Notes: generated by a model not told the origin, from the sequence alone. A DNA stretch of 64,000 bases from Laspinema sp. D2d (GCF_025370755.1 NZ_JAMXFC010000001.1:248001-312000), one strand, 5' to 3'; numbered from the stretch's first letter, positions 35,084-44,367 are shown. Numbers and translations: made by a program.

Positions 35084-35314
35084 CTAAACGTCAGACTGTT
35101 CTGAAGGTTTGGGGAAGGGTTCATAGTCAATCCCAAAAGCTTCAGCTAGGACTTGACGCGCTTTTTCTGCCCAGTTTGGGTCTTGTTTAATGCGATCGCG
35201 AAAGCGTTCGGATACGCGAATGGTGATCAGTGCACTCAGCGGCTCTTTGCGCTCAGTCCGAAAGCTGAGTGATTTACCAAAGTCTGGGTTTCCCCCCGGT
35301 CTTCCTCTTCCCAC
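35084..35314 (-). CDS. Small GRPGGNP-type protein, possibly ribbon-helix-helix-like
   Basis: A 76-residue basic protein beginning GRGRPGGNPDFGKSLSF, an opening common to a set of small cyanobacterial proteins. Residues about 27-58 (ALITIRVSERFRDRIKQD and onward) have the pattern of one beta strand and two helices as in ribbon-helix-helix antitoxins or regulators. It starts with GTG, but AAGGAGG sits six bases upstream, so translation is well supported. No toxin gene is adjacent. A DNA-binding or antitoxin-like role is inference only. Confidence 0.72.
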   Translation of the reverse strand: MGRGRPGGNPDFGKSLSFRTERKEPLSALITIRVSERFRDRIKQDPNWAEKARQVLAEAFGIDYEPFPKPSEQSDV

Positions 35315-35552
35315 TAGGCCCTCCTTGGTTTAAAGTTAGCCCTGATTATAGCAGAGTTGAGGGGATTACAATTTAAGCCCTGCTTTTTTTAGAACCCCGA
35401 GATTTTAGCAGCAATCCGGTGGGTATTACTGACTACTTTCCCTTTGAATTATTAACCCTTTGGTAAAATCCTAAAAAGCCCCTTGGCGTTTTTGAAAGGG
35501 GTGGGCGGAATCGAGCCTCGAATGAAAGTCAACGGTCTATTCTGGCTCTCTT

Positions 35553-36440
35553 TTATTCAATGGCTCTTTCTACCCAATCGACGATCGCTTGATTGACAAA
35601 TTCCGGACTTTCATCATAAACTACATGACCCGAATCGGGAATTGTGACCAATTGGATATTAGGATTTAAGTTAGCCATTTGCATTGCACTCCTAAAGGGA
35701 ACAATCCGGTCCGCTTCTCCCCAAAGTAATAAAATAGGGAGTGTTAATCCCGGTAACAAATCTTTGAGAATGGGACTATATTCCGGATCGCTACGGGTGA
35801 GGGAGAGGCGATAAAAGACTTGTAATGCGCCCCGATCGCGGGCTGGGTTAGCAAAGAGTTCGACTAATTCATCATCAACCAAGCCAGGATTTTGATAGAT
35901 TTTTTGTAGAACAACCCGTAATAAACCCGGTTGACGGACGATTTTAAATAAAGGCCATAATAGCAGGGGGGACGAGAAAAATTGCTCGATCGCTCTCGCC
36001 CAAGCTGGGGGTTGTCTCGGTTGCGGATCGGGTAGGGTGAGCATGACTAATCCTTGGGCCATTTGGGGATAGGTTGCTACGGTTGTTAAAGCAATTAATG
36101 CACCTAGCGAATGGCCGACAACAACAGCGGGTTTTGCAATGAAACTCCGCCAAAAATCATAGACTAATTCTGCCCATAAACTGACGCGATAATTGGCGGA
36201 GGCTTTTTCGGAAGCACCAAAGCCTAAAAAGTCTAAGGCGTAAATGGTATGATATTCGCTAATTGGTCTTAAATTGAACCGCCATTGTCCCAAGGAAGAC
36301 CCAAATCCATGTAGGAAAATTAAGGGGATGGCATTCGCTTTCGCTTGAGGCGATCGGATGTAGGTGTAACGGATTTGATATCCGCGCCAAATCCAATCTC
36401 GTTGAGCGCCGAGGGGGGGTGAGTTGGGTTGCGATCGCAT
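35553..36440 (-). CDS. Alpha/beta hydrolase, paralogue of the 14657 hydrolase
   Basis: A 295-residue hydrolase opening with WIWRGYQIRYTY, similar to the gene at 14657. Motifs: HGFGSSLGQWRFNL near 45, ALDFLGFGASEKA near 70, nucleophile Ser in GHSLGALIAL near 110, Asp in WGEADRIVP near 243 and His in DSGHVVYDE near 270, so the triad is complete. Pheophytinase or chlorophyll-dephytylase-like activity is a reasonable guess but not shown. The ATG at 36440 is embedded in a HIP1 site. A G-rich short repeat lies just upstream (36455-36520). Confidence 0.82.
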   Translation of the reverse strand: MRSQPNSPPLGAQRDWIWRGYQIRYTYIRSPQAKANAIPLIFLHGFGSSLGQWRFNLRPISEYHTIYALDFLGFGASEKASANYRVSLWAELVYDFWRSFIAKPAVVVGHSLGALIALTTVATYPQMAQGLVMLTLPDPQPRQPPAWARAIEQFFSSPLLLWPLFKIVRQPGLLRVVLQKIYQNPGLVDDELVELFANPARDRGALQVFYRLSLTRSDPEYSPILKDLLPGLTLPILLLWGEADRIVPFRSAMQMANLNPNIQLVTIPDSGHVVYDESPEFVNQAIVDWVERAIE

Positions 36441-36454
36441 GGTTCGGTTCTGAG

Positions 36455-36520
36455 TAGGGAGAATTGGAAGAATTGGGGGATGGGGGAGAATTGGGAGATA
36501 GGGGAGATGGGAGTATTATT
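36455..36520. repeat. Purine-rich short repeat upstream of the hydrolase gene
   Basis: Variants of GGGAGAATTGG and GGGGGAGATGGG repeat several times in the 5' region of the minus-strand hydrolase, resembling the run at 18428-18504. Confidence 0.55.
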
Positions 36521-36643
36521 CTATAGGATTGGCAATTTGGAGACATAGGGCCTCCAGTCTGTTACAAACTGTCATGAATTTGGGGTGCATCAAGGGGTAT
36601 AGTAAAAGCGATCGCCTCTTTGCGCTTTTGAGGAATCGTCGTT

Positions 36644-37312
36644 TTGTCAAAACCGTCATCTGCAACCCCGGACCTTCCCGCAACCCGAATCCTTGCAATT
36701 ATTAATGGCAAGGGGGGGGTAGGGAAAACCACGACTTCAGTCAATCTCGCTGCTACGTTTGCCGAGCAACAGCGCATCCTTCTCGTGGATGCTGACCCTC
36801 AAGCTTCAGCAACGTGGTGGGTTCAGCGTAGCAAAAAAGGCTTTGCTTTCGATCTGGCGCAGGAGACGGATCCGAGTCTCTTGAGTCAATTACGCCAGGT
36901 TCAAGGTTACGATTTAATTGTGGTGGATACTCCTCCAGCATTGCGATCGCAGGCGTTAGCAGCGGTAGCAAATGCGGCGGATTATGTGCTGTTGCCGACT
37001 CCCCCTGCGCCGATGGATTTAGCGGCGCTCATTGAAACCGTGCGCGAGGCGATCGTCCCTGTGGCGGTGGCGCATCGAGTGGTTCTGACTCGGGTGGATT
37101 CCCGGTCCTTGGGGGAGGCGCTGGAGGCTCAAAACACGCTGATGGAAGAAGGAATCCCCACCTGCCATGCGTTTATTCGGACCTTTAAAGCCCATGAACG
37201 GGCGGCCCTCGATGGAGTGGCGATCGCCCAATGGCGTGGCAAAAATGCAAAAGAAGCTCAGGCGGATTATCGTCGCGTAGCTGATGAATTACAGCGTGAT
37301 TGGAGAAACTGA
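36644..37312 (+). CDS. mcdA: ParA-type ATPase, candidate carboxysome-positioning McdA
   Basis: A 222-residue ParA-family ATPase. The deviant Walker A box is NGKGGVGKTTT near residue 22 with the signature lysine kept, the switch I/Walker A' segment is LLVDADPQASATWW near 46, and Walker B is LIVVDTPPAL near 90. It is immediately followed, with a one-base TGATG overlap, by a coiled-coil protein ending in a Trp-containing tail, the hallmark of the McdA-McdB pair that spaces carboxysomes along the nucleoid. Presence of the signature lysine fits the type-2 McdA systems. The start is TTG at 36644 with GAGGA nine bases upstream. A generic plasmid-type ParA is the alternative, but no parB or parS is seen. 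Confidence 0.8.
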   Translation: MSKPSSATPDLPATRILAIINGKGGVGKTTTSVNLAATFAEQQRILLVDADPQASATWWVQRSKKGFAFDLAQETDPSLLSQLRQVQGYDLIVVDTPPALRSQALAAVANAADYVLLPTPPAPMDLAALIETVREAIVPVAVAHRVVLTRVDSRSLGEALEAQNTLMEEGIPTCHAFIRTFKAHERAALDGVAIAQWRGKNAKEAQADYRRVADELQRDWRN

Positions 37313-38013
37313 TGCCTAGAAAAAAAATTGCCGATTTAATCAGAAATGAAGCGCAAAAAACCACCGATTCGGAAGTAGAATTGGCGGAAAATAGTCAAAT
37401 GGAACTGATTGAGGGGACTGGAGAAAGTCCCGGTTCGGAGTTACAAACTACGGTGACTGAGTTGCAAGCGGCATTACAGGAAGCACGGGACAAAGATGGT
37501 GCTTTGGATCGTACCCTGGCTGAGGTTCAATCAGAATTGGAGCAATATCGCAGTCTGATCCAAAATTTAGAGGGTCAGCTCAATCAAGCCGAGCAGCGTA
37601 ATGAAGAATTTGGTCGCCTTAATGCAAATTTGCAGCAGCAATTGCAGGACCAAAAAACTCAAGTGAAACAACTAGAGTCAGAATTAAGCACTGTAAAACA
37701 ACTTGCTGAACAGGAAAAAACGGCCCAAACGAAGTTAACCGCTGAGTTGGAGAAACAAAAAAAAGTCAATCAACAACTCACTCAAGAGGTTCAGCAACTT
37801 TCTAAAGTTCGTGCCGAATTAGAGGAGACCAAAAAATCAGCCATTCAACTGGCGGCAGCGAATGAAAAAGCCCTCAAAGAGTTGACTCACCTTCAACAAA
37901 AACAGCCTGCGTCCAACCCGAAAAATTTACCCATGAGAATCTCTCGTCCGACGACGGCCGATCAAACCACTTTCCCGCCGTTTTCGACAACGGACCTCAC
38001 TTGGATGGATTAA
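37312..38013 (+). CDS. mcdB: Candidate McdB, coiled-coil partner of McdA
   Basis: A 233-residue protein with a basic N terminus (MPRKKIADLIRNEAQK), a long glutamine- and glutamate-rich coiled coil (about 45-190) and a disordered basic stretch followed by a C-terminal tail FSTTDLTWMD. An invariant tryptophan within the last residues is the family hallmark of McdB, the adaptor that links carboxysomes to the McdA gradient and phase-separates in vitro. No ParB-type HTH is present. The ATG overlaps the mcdA stop, so the two are co-translated. Hairpins at 38015-38064 end the operon. Confidence 0.75.
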   Translation: MPRKKIADLIRNEAQKTTDSEVELAENSQMELIEGTGESPGSELQTTVTELQAALQEARDKDGALDRTLAEVQSELEQYRSLIQNLEGQLNQAEQRNEEFGRLNANLQQQLQDQKTQVKQLESELSTVKQLAEQEKTAQTKLTAELEKQKKVNQQLTQEVQQLSKVRAELEETKKSAIQLAAANEKALKELTHLQQKQPASNPKNLPMRISRPTTADQTTFPPFSTTDLTWMD

Positions 38014-38014
38014 T

Positions 38015-38064
38015 CCCAAGGAGGAGTTGCTCCTGGGGGGGTCACTGAGGGATAAAATCCCTCA
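38015..38064. terminator. Hairpins between mcdB and the converging chemoreceptor gene
   Basis: Two stems fill the 54-base gap: CCCAAGGAG...CTCCTGGG and TGAGGGAT/ATCCCTCA. They lie between converging stops (38013 and 38068) and probably serve both genes. Confidence 0.7.
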
Positions 38065-38067
38065 ACT

Positions 38068-39768
38068 TTAAGTTTGAATTAGATCGATCGCCGCCACCAG
38101 TTGTTGAATAGCAACGGCTTGTTCGTGGGTGGCGAGGGAAATTTCCTGAGCACTGGTGGTCACTTCCTCGATCGCTTGGAGCACTCCGGTTAAGGAAACG
38201 GCTGTTTCTTGGACGATTTCAAAATTGACCTGGACCGTTTTTGTTCCTTCTGCCGTGGCTTTGGATGTTGCCACAACTGAGCTTTGGATATCCTCTAATA
38301 AAATATTAATTTTATCCGCACTTTGGCGAGAGCGATCGGCGAGTTTGCGAATTTCTGTAGCAATCACAGAAAAGCCTTTTCCCCGATCTCCGGCACGGAC
38401 GGCTTCAACGGCGGCATTCAGGGCTAACATATTGGTTTGATCGGCTAAACTTCCTACCAGGGAGGCGATCGTGCCAATCTGACGGGCCCCTTCATGGAGA
38501 TGGTCAATTTGGAGGGCGATCGCTTCTACATTGTCTTTGAGCGTCGTCATTCCCTCCAAGGTGCGCGCAACCGATCGCGTTCCTGCGGTGGCGATCGTTT
38601 GCGCATCTTGAACCCCAAAATTGGCCGTCGCACAGGCTTCAGCAACTTGTCGCGAAGAAGCTTTTAATTCATTCATTTGCTGTAACGCTTCCTCAACTGC
38701 TCTCCGTTGACGCTGTTCGGTTTGCAATGCCGCAGTTTTTACCTGTAATAAAGCCGATTTTTCCTGGATTTGTTGTTCCAACTCATCGGTTTGAACGATC
38801 GCTTTATTCGTCAAAGGACGAAGCAATATCACCATCCCTCCCGTTCCCAACAGCGTGAGAATGGCAATGGCAATCCCTGTATCAAGAATCTGTTTTTGCA
38901 CAGGTTGATAGAGTTCCTGCCGATCCATTTTCACCGCTAACCCCCAATTGGCGAGGGCGATCGGATTAAAGGCAATCACTTCGGGAATATCGCTCATTGC
39001 GTCAGATTGCATCAATCCCGCTTCTCCCCCAACCGCCATTTTTATAGCATTTTCCACCGCCATAGAGATGCGATTTGTGTTATTTCGGGTCTGAAAAAAT
39101 CGTTGCACTTTCCCATTTTTAACCGTTCCTAAAATAATCTCTCCCGTTGCTCCCAGTCCCGAATAATTTTGGATGATTCTTTCTAATCGAGAGACTTCAA
39201 ATAACACTAAATCTCTACCAATTACCTGGGCTGTTTGATTGTTAATCAACGTTCCCACGATTAAATAAGAAATTCCAGCGATATCTACGGGACCCATAAA
39301 CACCGTGGGGTTCCCTTCAGAAGGCATGACTTGCCAAAATTCCTCGGGAATTGCTAATCCAATTTGAGTAACGGGTTGCCCCTTGGCATCAAAGCGCATA
39401 ATCCCTTTAATGTCCTCGGATTGATTGAGGGCATCAGTTAAAATAGCTGTAGAAACTTGTACTAATTCATTCCGTTTAACTTGCCCTTGATTATACGCTG
39501 CTAACTGATTCCGCGCCCGGGTACGACTGGAAATTTGTCCGCCAATATCCTGGGTTCTTAAGAGGAATTCTTCGATCGCCAGGGTACGAGTTTGGGCCGC
39601 AAATTCCAGATTGCGTTCCTCAGCTTGTTTGAGTCGTTCTGACAGGGGCATAATACTGGCGATCGCCACACTCGCACCAATCCCCAGTGCTCCCAAAGCC
39701 GAATAAATGAGCAATCTACTCTGTAACTGCAAAGCAGAGTTTTGCTTTCCTTGATCAGTCTTCGTCAT
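38068..39768 (-). CDS. Methyl-accepting chemotaxis protein
   Basis: A 566-residue chemoreceptor: TM1 about 18-40, a large periplasmic dCache-like sensor (about 45-255) with FDAKGQPVTQIG, TM2 about 266-286 (AIAILTLLGTGGMVILL), then a cytoplasmic helical signalling domain. The kinase-control hairpin reads LNAAVEAVRAGDRGKGFSVI then ATEIRKLADRS, a slightly divergent form of the usual sequence. No clear C-terminal pentapeptide. ATG at 39768 was chosen because AAGGGGTGG lies just upstream; the frame to 39810 is longer but unsupported. Cyanobacterial receptors of this kind feed type IV pilus phototaxis or chemotaxis; no che genes are nearby. Confidence 0.88.
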   Translation of the reverse strand: MTKTDQGKQNSALQLQSRLLIYSALGALGIGASVAIASIMPLSERLKQAEERNLEFAAQTRTLAIEEFLLRTQDIGGQISSRTRARNQLAAYNQGQVKRNELVQVSTAILTDALNQSEDIKGIMRFDAKGQPVTQIGLAIPEEFWQVMPSEGNPTVFMGPVDIAGISYLIVGTLINNQTAQVIGRDLVLFEVSRLERIIQNYSGLGATGEIILGTVKNGKVQRFFQTRNNTNRISMAVENAIKMAVGGEAGLMQSDAMSDIPEVIAFNPIALANWGLAVKMDRQELYQPVQKQILDTGIAIAILTLLGTGGMVILLRPLTNKAIVQTDELEQQIQEKSALLQVKTAALQTEQRQRRAVEEALQQMNELKASSRQVAEACATANFGVQDAQTIATAGTRSVARTLEGMTTLKDNVEAIALQIDHLHEGARQIGTIASLVGSLADQTNMLALNAAVEAVRAGDRGKGFSVIATEIRKLADRSRQSADKINILLEDIQSSVVATSKATAEGTKTVQVNFEIVQETAVSLTGVLQAIEEVTTSAQEISLATHEQAVAIQQLVAAIDLIQT

Positions 39769-40277
39769 TCCACCCCTTGTTATATTCTCTGAAAAGTCCA
39801 TCACCATCACTCAACTCAATTTCACCGCACTCTACAAAAACTGTCATTTCCCCTTTAGCGGGAATACTGGCATTTTTGATGATAAATCACCTCTAGGTTG
39901 AATGAGGCCGTCCTACTGCTCTGTATTTTTCTTTTTTATTTTATCCAAGATTTAGTTTTTTTGCGACGCGCAATTAATAGATTTATCAGAATCCCTTCGT
40001 TTAATTTTTAAGCCTGTGGGCGCAATTAGTGCTATCCCGTATTTCTATAAATTACTGAATAATCAAGGGTTTTGACCGAGTACGCTTCCCAAAATACTTT
40101 TATAAATTTATCTCTTGATCCAGTACATTTAATGTCGGTTGAATCGAACAGTCCGTGAAAACACGGATTTGCATTAAAATTTCTAAACAATCAAAAGAGT
40201 TGCCCTAGTTTCATCTGAACTGGAGGCAACTCTTTTAATTTCCATCTTTTAAATAGTCTTACGGCCAAATTCCCTTT
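39769..40277. other. Spacer between the chemoreceptor and the LRR gene
   Basis: About 510 bases, AT-rich, containing the chemoreceptor promoter region and the terminator at 40192 of the LRR gene. No gene is supported. Confidence 0.4.
40192..40239 (-). terminator. Terminator of the LRR gene
   Basis: A 12-bp stem (AAAAGAGTTGCC / GGCAACTCTTTT) with a 20-base loop, with T runs on the minus side, 40 bases beyond the LRR stop. Confidence 0.8.
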
Positions 40278-41372
40278 TTAAAAACGACAAATCGACTCCG
40301 GCATAATCGGACAGATTTTCTGGCGAAGGGGATTCTTTCGGGCTTCTATTTGAGTTAAATTAGTAAGGCTCTGTAACGGACTCAAGTCGGAAATATTATT
40401 GCTGCTTAAGTTGACTTCTGACAAACGACTTAGAGCAGCTAAAGGGGTAATATTTGAAATTTGATTGACACTTAGAAACAGCGTATTCAAGTTAATTAAA
40501 TTTTCCAGGGGGGTGATATCTGAGATTTGATTACCGCTTAAAAATAAAATCTTTAAATTCGTTAGAGAACTGAGCGGGCTAAGATTAGAAAGAGTATTAC
40601 TGCTCAAAAAGAGTTCTGATAGGTTAGTTAGGGAGGTTAGGGCAGTGGCATCCGCAATTTGATTAAAGTCCAAAGAGAGTCTCCTTAATTGTTGTAATGG
40701 CCGTAAAGAATTAAGGTCAGAAATTTGATTGCGTCCTAGAAATAGGGTATCCAGTTGAGTTAAAGACTCCAAGGGACTGAGATTTGTAATCTGATTGTCA
40801 TACAAATCCAGGGTTAATAACTGGGTTAAAGGGGAAAGCGGGCGAAGATCAGCAATTTGATTGTCACTTAAATAGAGATAAGTGAGTTCTGTCAGGGAGG
40901 AGAGGGGGCTAAGATCCGAGATTTGATTCCGACTGAGATAGAGTAAGGTAAGTTGTGTCAAGGAGGCAATGGGTCTAAGATCCGAGATTTGGCGATTACT
41001 AAAGGGGAGAACTTGTCGTCGGGAAAGAATCGACGAGGCGCGATCGCACTCAGAGGTTGCCGCTTCTACTAATAAAGCATCGACGGTTTTTTGAGTTTCG
41101 GGGGCCAGAGTGTCTCGATTCTCACACCACTGGGCAAAAGTTGTATAATTTTCGGGACGGTTGGTTTGGGCAACTGCCGGTAATGCCCCGGCGATCGCCC
41201 CAGTCAGGGAAAGACTCAGAAGGAGGGCGATCGCGCTAGGAACGGGCCTTCGCTGCCCCTGGGAGGGGCATTCTCGGTTTTGATGTGGGGAGGCAGAACC
41301 AGACCCCAAATGGTGAGGGTGGGGTATTGTCTGCTTCCCACAGGCGATCGCTAATTTTGATGCTGATCGCAT
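40278..41372 (-). CDS. Secreted leucine-rich repeat protein (internalin-like)
   Basis: A 364-residue protein. Residues about 45-68 form an export signal (AIALLLSLSLTGAIAGAL, AVAQ cleavage), but it is preceded by some 40 unusual polar residues, so the true start may be different. From about 125 there are about ten 22-residue leucine-rich repeats of the type LTQLTLLYLSRNQISDLSPL, the internalin/SDS22-like class, ending with a cysteine-containing cap (RQKICPIMPESICRF). LRR proteins bind other proteins; the partner is unknown. ATG 41372 is the first reasonable methionine. The gene has a strong terminator. Confidence 0.82.
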   Translation of the reverse strand: MRSASKLAIACGKQTIPHPHHLGSGSASPHQNRECPSQGQRRPVPSAIALLLSLSLTGAIAGALPAVAQTNRPENYTTFAQWCENRDTLAPETQKTVDALLVEAATSECDRASSILSRRQVLPFSNRQISDLRPIASLTQLTLLYLSRNQISDLSPLSSLTELTYLYLSDNQIADLRPLSPLTQLLTLDLYDNQITNLSPLESLTQLDTLFLGRNQISDLNSLRPLQQLRRLSLDFNQIADATALTSLTNLSELFLSSNTLSNLSPLSSLTNLKILFLSGNQISDITPLENLINLNTLFLSVNQISNITPLAALSRLSEVNLSSNNISDLSPLQSLTNLTQIEARKNPLRQKICPIMPESICRF

Positions 41373-42308
41373 GACGCTTCTCCGAATCGATCCAGTAGAT
41401 AAACTTAATGTAAACATCTTGTTGTCCTAATCTATTATATCATGTTTGCTCGATCACTCATACTGACTTAACCTCCCAATCCCATTCCCACCTCTCCCCG
41501 GTCCTCTCCTACGAGGAAAGGGAAGTATAAGGAATAAATGTCTTTACTGTACCGGAGAAGAGGAATAAAGGATTTTTTAGGTTAATCCAACGGACTTGAT
41601 ATTATATCCTCCTCAAAAACGTCTGTTCGGTCTATTTAGATGAAAAATAGAACGCTTCAGTTGCCGATCGCCCCCGCTATTTTCCCCCGATTTAAAAGGG
41701 ACACTCACCCCCTTGTTCAAGTAATTACTATCAATCCCTTCGTCTCTCTCCAACCCGGTTACCGAGTATTTCAGCTCATCGACACCAGGACGAGGTGTAT
41801 TTCGGGTGCAATCAGGGCGATCGCCTCGATCGAGATCACATTTAAGTGACTTGACCCATGTTCCACCACCTAAAAAAATGATTAAGATTTATAACTTTAA
41901 ATACTGGGTGATGGGATTGAGGGGTGAGATACCTCAATCTATAATTTAATTCTTTCTGAGCTAAATCACCCTTTCTCTCCAGTTTTTAATGGGGTAAATC
42001 CGGTTAGAGTCGGATAGCCATCCGTGATTTTACGCAGATTTCCTTGGAGCAATAGAAGCAATACAGGGCAAGGCTTTTTTTATTTTTTCGATAAAATTTA
42101 ATCTAGGCTGCCCGAATTTATTTAAAAGATTAGGGAAATTTACTGAAGCGCCAAACGCTTCTCCAATTTACCATAAAAAAGGTTGATATTTTACCCATTA
42201 AATCAAGGAAAAGGTGACAAAATTTTCTCTTTTGTAAGGAACATTTGGAACCGCGATCAGTCCTAAAATTTTAAGAGTGATATTTTTATGAATAATCCGG
42301 AGTAGATT
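41373..42308. other. Long spacer upstream of the FHA gene
   Basis: About 935 bases. A plus-strand frame 41640-41849 (69 codons) exists but has no family resemblance or ribosome binding site and I do not call it. The rest is AT-rich with T-rich tracts near 42070-42120; no hairpin-T-run terminator, tRNA or repeat unit was found. Confidence 0.35.
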
Positions 42309-42659
42309 GTGCTTACTCTGAAATTGGTGCATCCTACGCAAACTTCCCCCTCCCAAAGCTGGGACTTTCAAGATGAAGACGTGATTCGGATTGGGCGATC
42401 GCCGGATAATCATGTCATTCTTTATAGTGCAGTTGTCTCCCGTTACCATGTGGAACTCCATCGGATTGGCTGCAACTGGAAAATCGTGAATTTAGGGACA
42501 AATGGTACTTATGTGAACGATAGTCCGATTATCCAATCCCCGGTGATTGATGGGATGATCCTGCGCCTAGCCCGTTCCGGTCCTCAAATCCAAATCGAAA
42601 AAAAAGCCCGCGAATTTGAAAACGTGCGAAAGCATCGTCAGGGATTGATGGCGGGGTAA
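42309..42659 (+). CDS. FHA domain protein
   Basis: A 116-residue protein consisting almost entirely of one forkhead-associated domain. The phosphothreonine-binding motifs are intact: IRIGRSPDNH near 28, VSRYHVEL near 47 and LGTNGTYVND near 62. Such stand-alone FHA proteins bind phosphothreonine on partner proteins, usually downstream of Hanks-type kinases; none is adjacent. It starts with GTG at 42309. Its stop converges with the oxidoreductase at 42689. Confidence 0.88.
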   Translation: MLTLKLVHPTQTSPSQSWDFQDEDVIRIGRSPDNHVILYSAVVSRYHVELHRIGCNWKIVNLGTNGTYVNDSPIIQSPVIDGMILRLARSGPQIQIEKKAREFENVRKHRQGLMAG

Positions 42660-42688
42660 CTCGCCCTCAATCCCCCTCAATTTAGGGG

Positions 42689-43795
42689 TCAACTCCCGGC
42701 GATCGCCTGTCGAATTTCCAACGCTGTAGCCGGGGCCAGAAGCACACCGTTACGATAATGTCCCGTAGCCAATAACACATTCCCAAATCCTGCTAAGGGA
42801 CCGATAAGGGGCGCGGGTTGCCCTTCCGGACGGGGGCGCAATCCGGACCAAGTTCTCACAATTTCCCCAGAGGCTAAGTCGGGACAAAATGCGATCGCCC
42901 GTTGCAACACTTGCTGGAGTAAGGCTGGATCTCCCTTCATTGGGTCACCTTCCCCAGTAAATTCTACTGTTGCCCCCACCCAATAATCAGTAACCGGGTA
43001 ATCACCGCCCTGACTGGGGACAATATGAACATCCTCCCCGGTAATCACAGGTTGACTCTCCCCATTCCCCATTGGAGTTTCCAAACGCAGATGGATCGCT
43101 TGTCCCAAAACCGGACGAATCTCTACGGGGGACTCCAATCCGGCAGTTAGCGGGGTAGACCCCAATCCTGCGGACATCACCAGCCAATCTACTGCAAGAT
43201 TACCCCCTGTCATTTCCAGGCGATCGCAACGTTTCCCTGAGTCGGTTTCCGTATAATTAATCCGTTCAACTCCCTCACTAAATCTAAACCTCACCCCATT
43301 TCCTTGGGCGGCCCGCACTAAAGCACGAGTCAAAACAACGGGATCAACTTGTCCATCTTGAGGAGAATGAACCGCCCCCACGATTTCCACCGTTCCCAAT
43401 TGCGGATAGCGTTGTCTCACTTCCCGGGGTTCTAAAAGCTCTAATTGCCAGCCCTGAGTGTGACGAGTGGCTGCCAGTTTCTCCCATTGTGCCATATCTT
43501 CCCCGGGAAAACAGAGCATGAGAATCCCTTGCCGGTTAAAGGAAATTGGCGCAATTGCCTCTAATTCACGAATAAGGGTATGGTAGCGTCGAATACTCTG
43601 TTCCCGTAACCGCCACAATCGGCCTTTGACTTTATGGCTGATAATCCCCATCAGTACCCCTAACGCCGCTTGTGTCGAACCTTGGGCCGGTTGATGGCAG
43701 TCAATTACAGTAATCTCTAAATTCGGTAGTAAGCTTAGTTCATAGGCGATCGCCGCACCTACCACACCGCATCCAATGATCGCAACCCGGGTCAT
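42689..43795 (-). CDS. FAD-dependent oxidoreductase of the DAO/glycine-oxidase type
   Basis: A 368-residue flavoprotein with RVAIIGCGVVGAAIAYELS at the N terminus (FAD fold) and the DAO-family C-terminal block TWSGLRPRPEGQPAPLIGP followed by LLATGHYRNGVLLAPATA near 345. That ending is typical of glycine oxidase ThiO and related D-amino-acid or sarcosine oxidases. ThiO makes iminoglycine for thiamine thiazole; in many cyanobacteria ThiO is fused to ThiG, but here no ThiG part is attached, so another amino-acid substrate is possible and no symbol is given. Confidence 0.83.
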   Translation of the reverse strand: MTRVAIIGCGVVGAAIAYELSLLPNLEITVIDCHQPAQGSTQAALGVLMGIISHKVKGRLWRLREQSIRRYHTLIRELEAIAPISFNRQGILMLCFPGEDMAQWEKLAATRHTQGWQLELLEPREVRQRYPQLGTVEIVGAVHSPQDGQVDPVVLTRALVRAAQGNGVRFRFSEGVERINYTETDSGKRCDRLEMTGGNLAVDWLVMSAGLGSTPLTAGLESPVEIRPVLGQAIHLRLETPMGNGESQPVITGEDVHIVPSQGGDYPVTDYWVGATVEFTGEGDPMKGDPALLQQVLQRAIAFCPDLASGEIVRTWSGLRPRPEGQPAPLIGPLAGFGNVLLATGHYRNGVLLAPATALEIRQAIAGS

Positions 43796-43858
43796 AGTTT
43801 AACTCTCAACATCTCCCCTAATTGTCAGAACAAGAGGGGATCACAATAACAGGTCAAA

Positions 43859-43898
43859 ATAGGGTGAAACATGGGAAAATTTCCCAGACTCACCCTAT
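43859..43898 (-). terminator. Nested hairpin downstream of psbQ
   Basis: An outer nine-bp stem ATAGGGTGA/TCACCCTAT encloses an inner palindrome TGGGAAAATTTCCCA. It begins 26 bases past the psbQ stop and precedes the promoter region of the next gene. Confidence 0.6.
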
Positions 43899-43923
43899 CA
43901 TTCATAACTCAACCGTAATCAAT

Positions 43924-44367
43924 TTATCCCTGGGGAATCAGACTCAAAAAGGCGTCAAAATCTTTAATCGCTTCTGCGTAGTTTTGCACAGCTAGAGAAT
44001 AGTTGCCTGCATCCGCTGCCGCATCAATTGTCTCGAAATGGACAAATAAATCTTGAGCAGTTTGACTCGCCGTTTTTTGGGCTTTGCCGCTGAGATTGCG
44101 GGAAACGTAGCCTAGATCGCGACGTAAGTCACCCAGAGGCCCATGAATAAATGTCCCCACATTCACCCAATCCCGATTGACGATGAACTGTTCGAGTTCA
44201 TCCATGCGATCGCGCAGTTTCAGTACATTTCCTTCATACTGCTTGACGATTTCTAACTGAGTGGGCGAGTAGGCGGGGGGTTTGGCCGCTTGCGGCGAAC
44301 CGCAGCTGACCAAACATACCATCACCAAAGCCAAAATAGAAGCGAGAATCGAACGATAACGTCTCAT
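43924..44367 (-). CDS. psbQ: Photosystem II extrinsic lipoprotein PsbQ (CyanoQ)
   Basis: A 147-residue lipoprotein precursor: basic start MRRYRS, hydrophobic core and lipobox LVSC with Cys at about residue 20. The mature protein is a four-helix bundle (VKQYEGNVLKLRDRMDELEQ, FIHGPLGDLRRDLGYVSRNL, AQDLFVHFETIDAAADAGN), the fold and length of cyanobacterial PsbQ, which sits on the lumenal face of photosystem II and stabilises the oxygen-evolving complex. The long frame to 44475 was trimmed to the ATG at 44367 so that the signal peptide is at the N terminus. Confidence 0.9.
   Translation of the reverse strand: MRRYRSILASILALVMVCLVSCGSPQAAKPPAYSPTQLEIVKQYEGNVLKLRDRMDELEQFIVNRDWVNVGTFIHGPLGDLRRDLGYVSRNLSGKAQKTASQTAQDLFVHFETIDAAADAGNYSLAVQNYAEAIKDFDAFLSLIPQG

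Noticed and set aside
36644-37312. Plasmid-type ParA implying an integrated plasmid
   Set aside because: No ParB, parS or replication gene nearby; the overlapping coiled-coil partner fits McdB better.
41640-41849. 69-codon plus-strand frame
   Set aside because: No ribosome binding site or family resemblance; sits in an otherwise AT-rich spacer.
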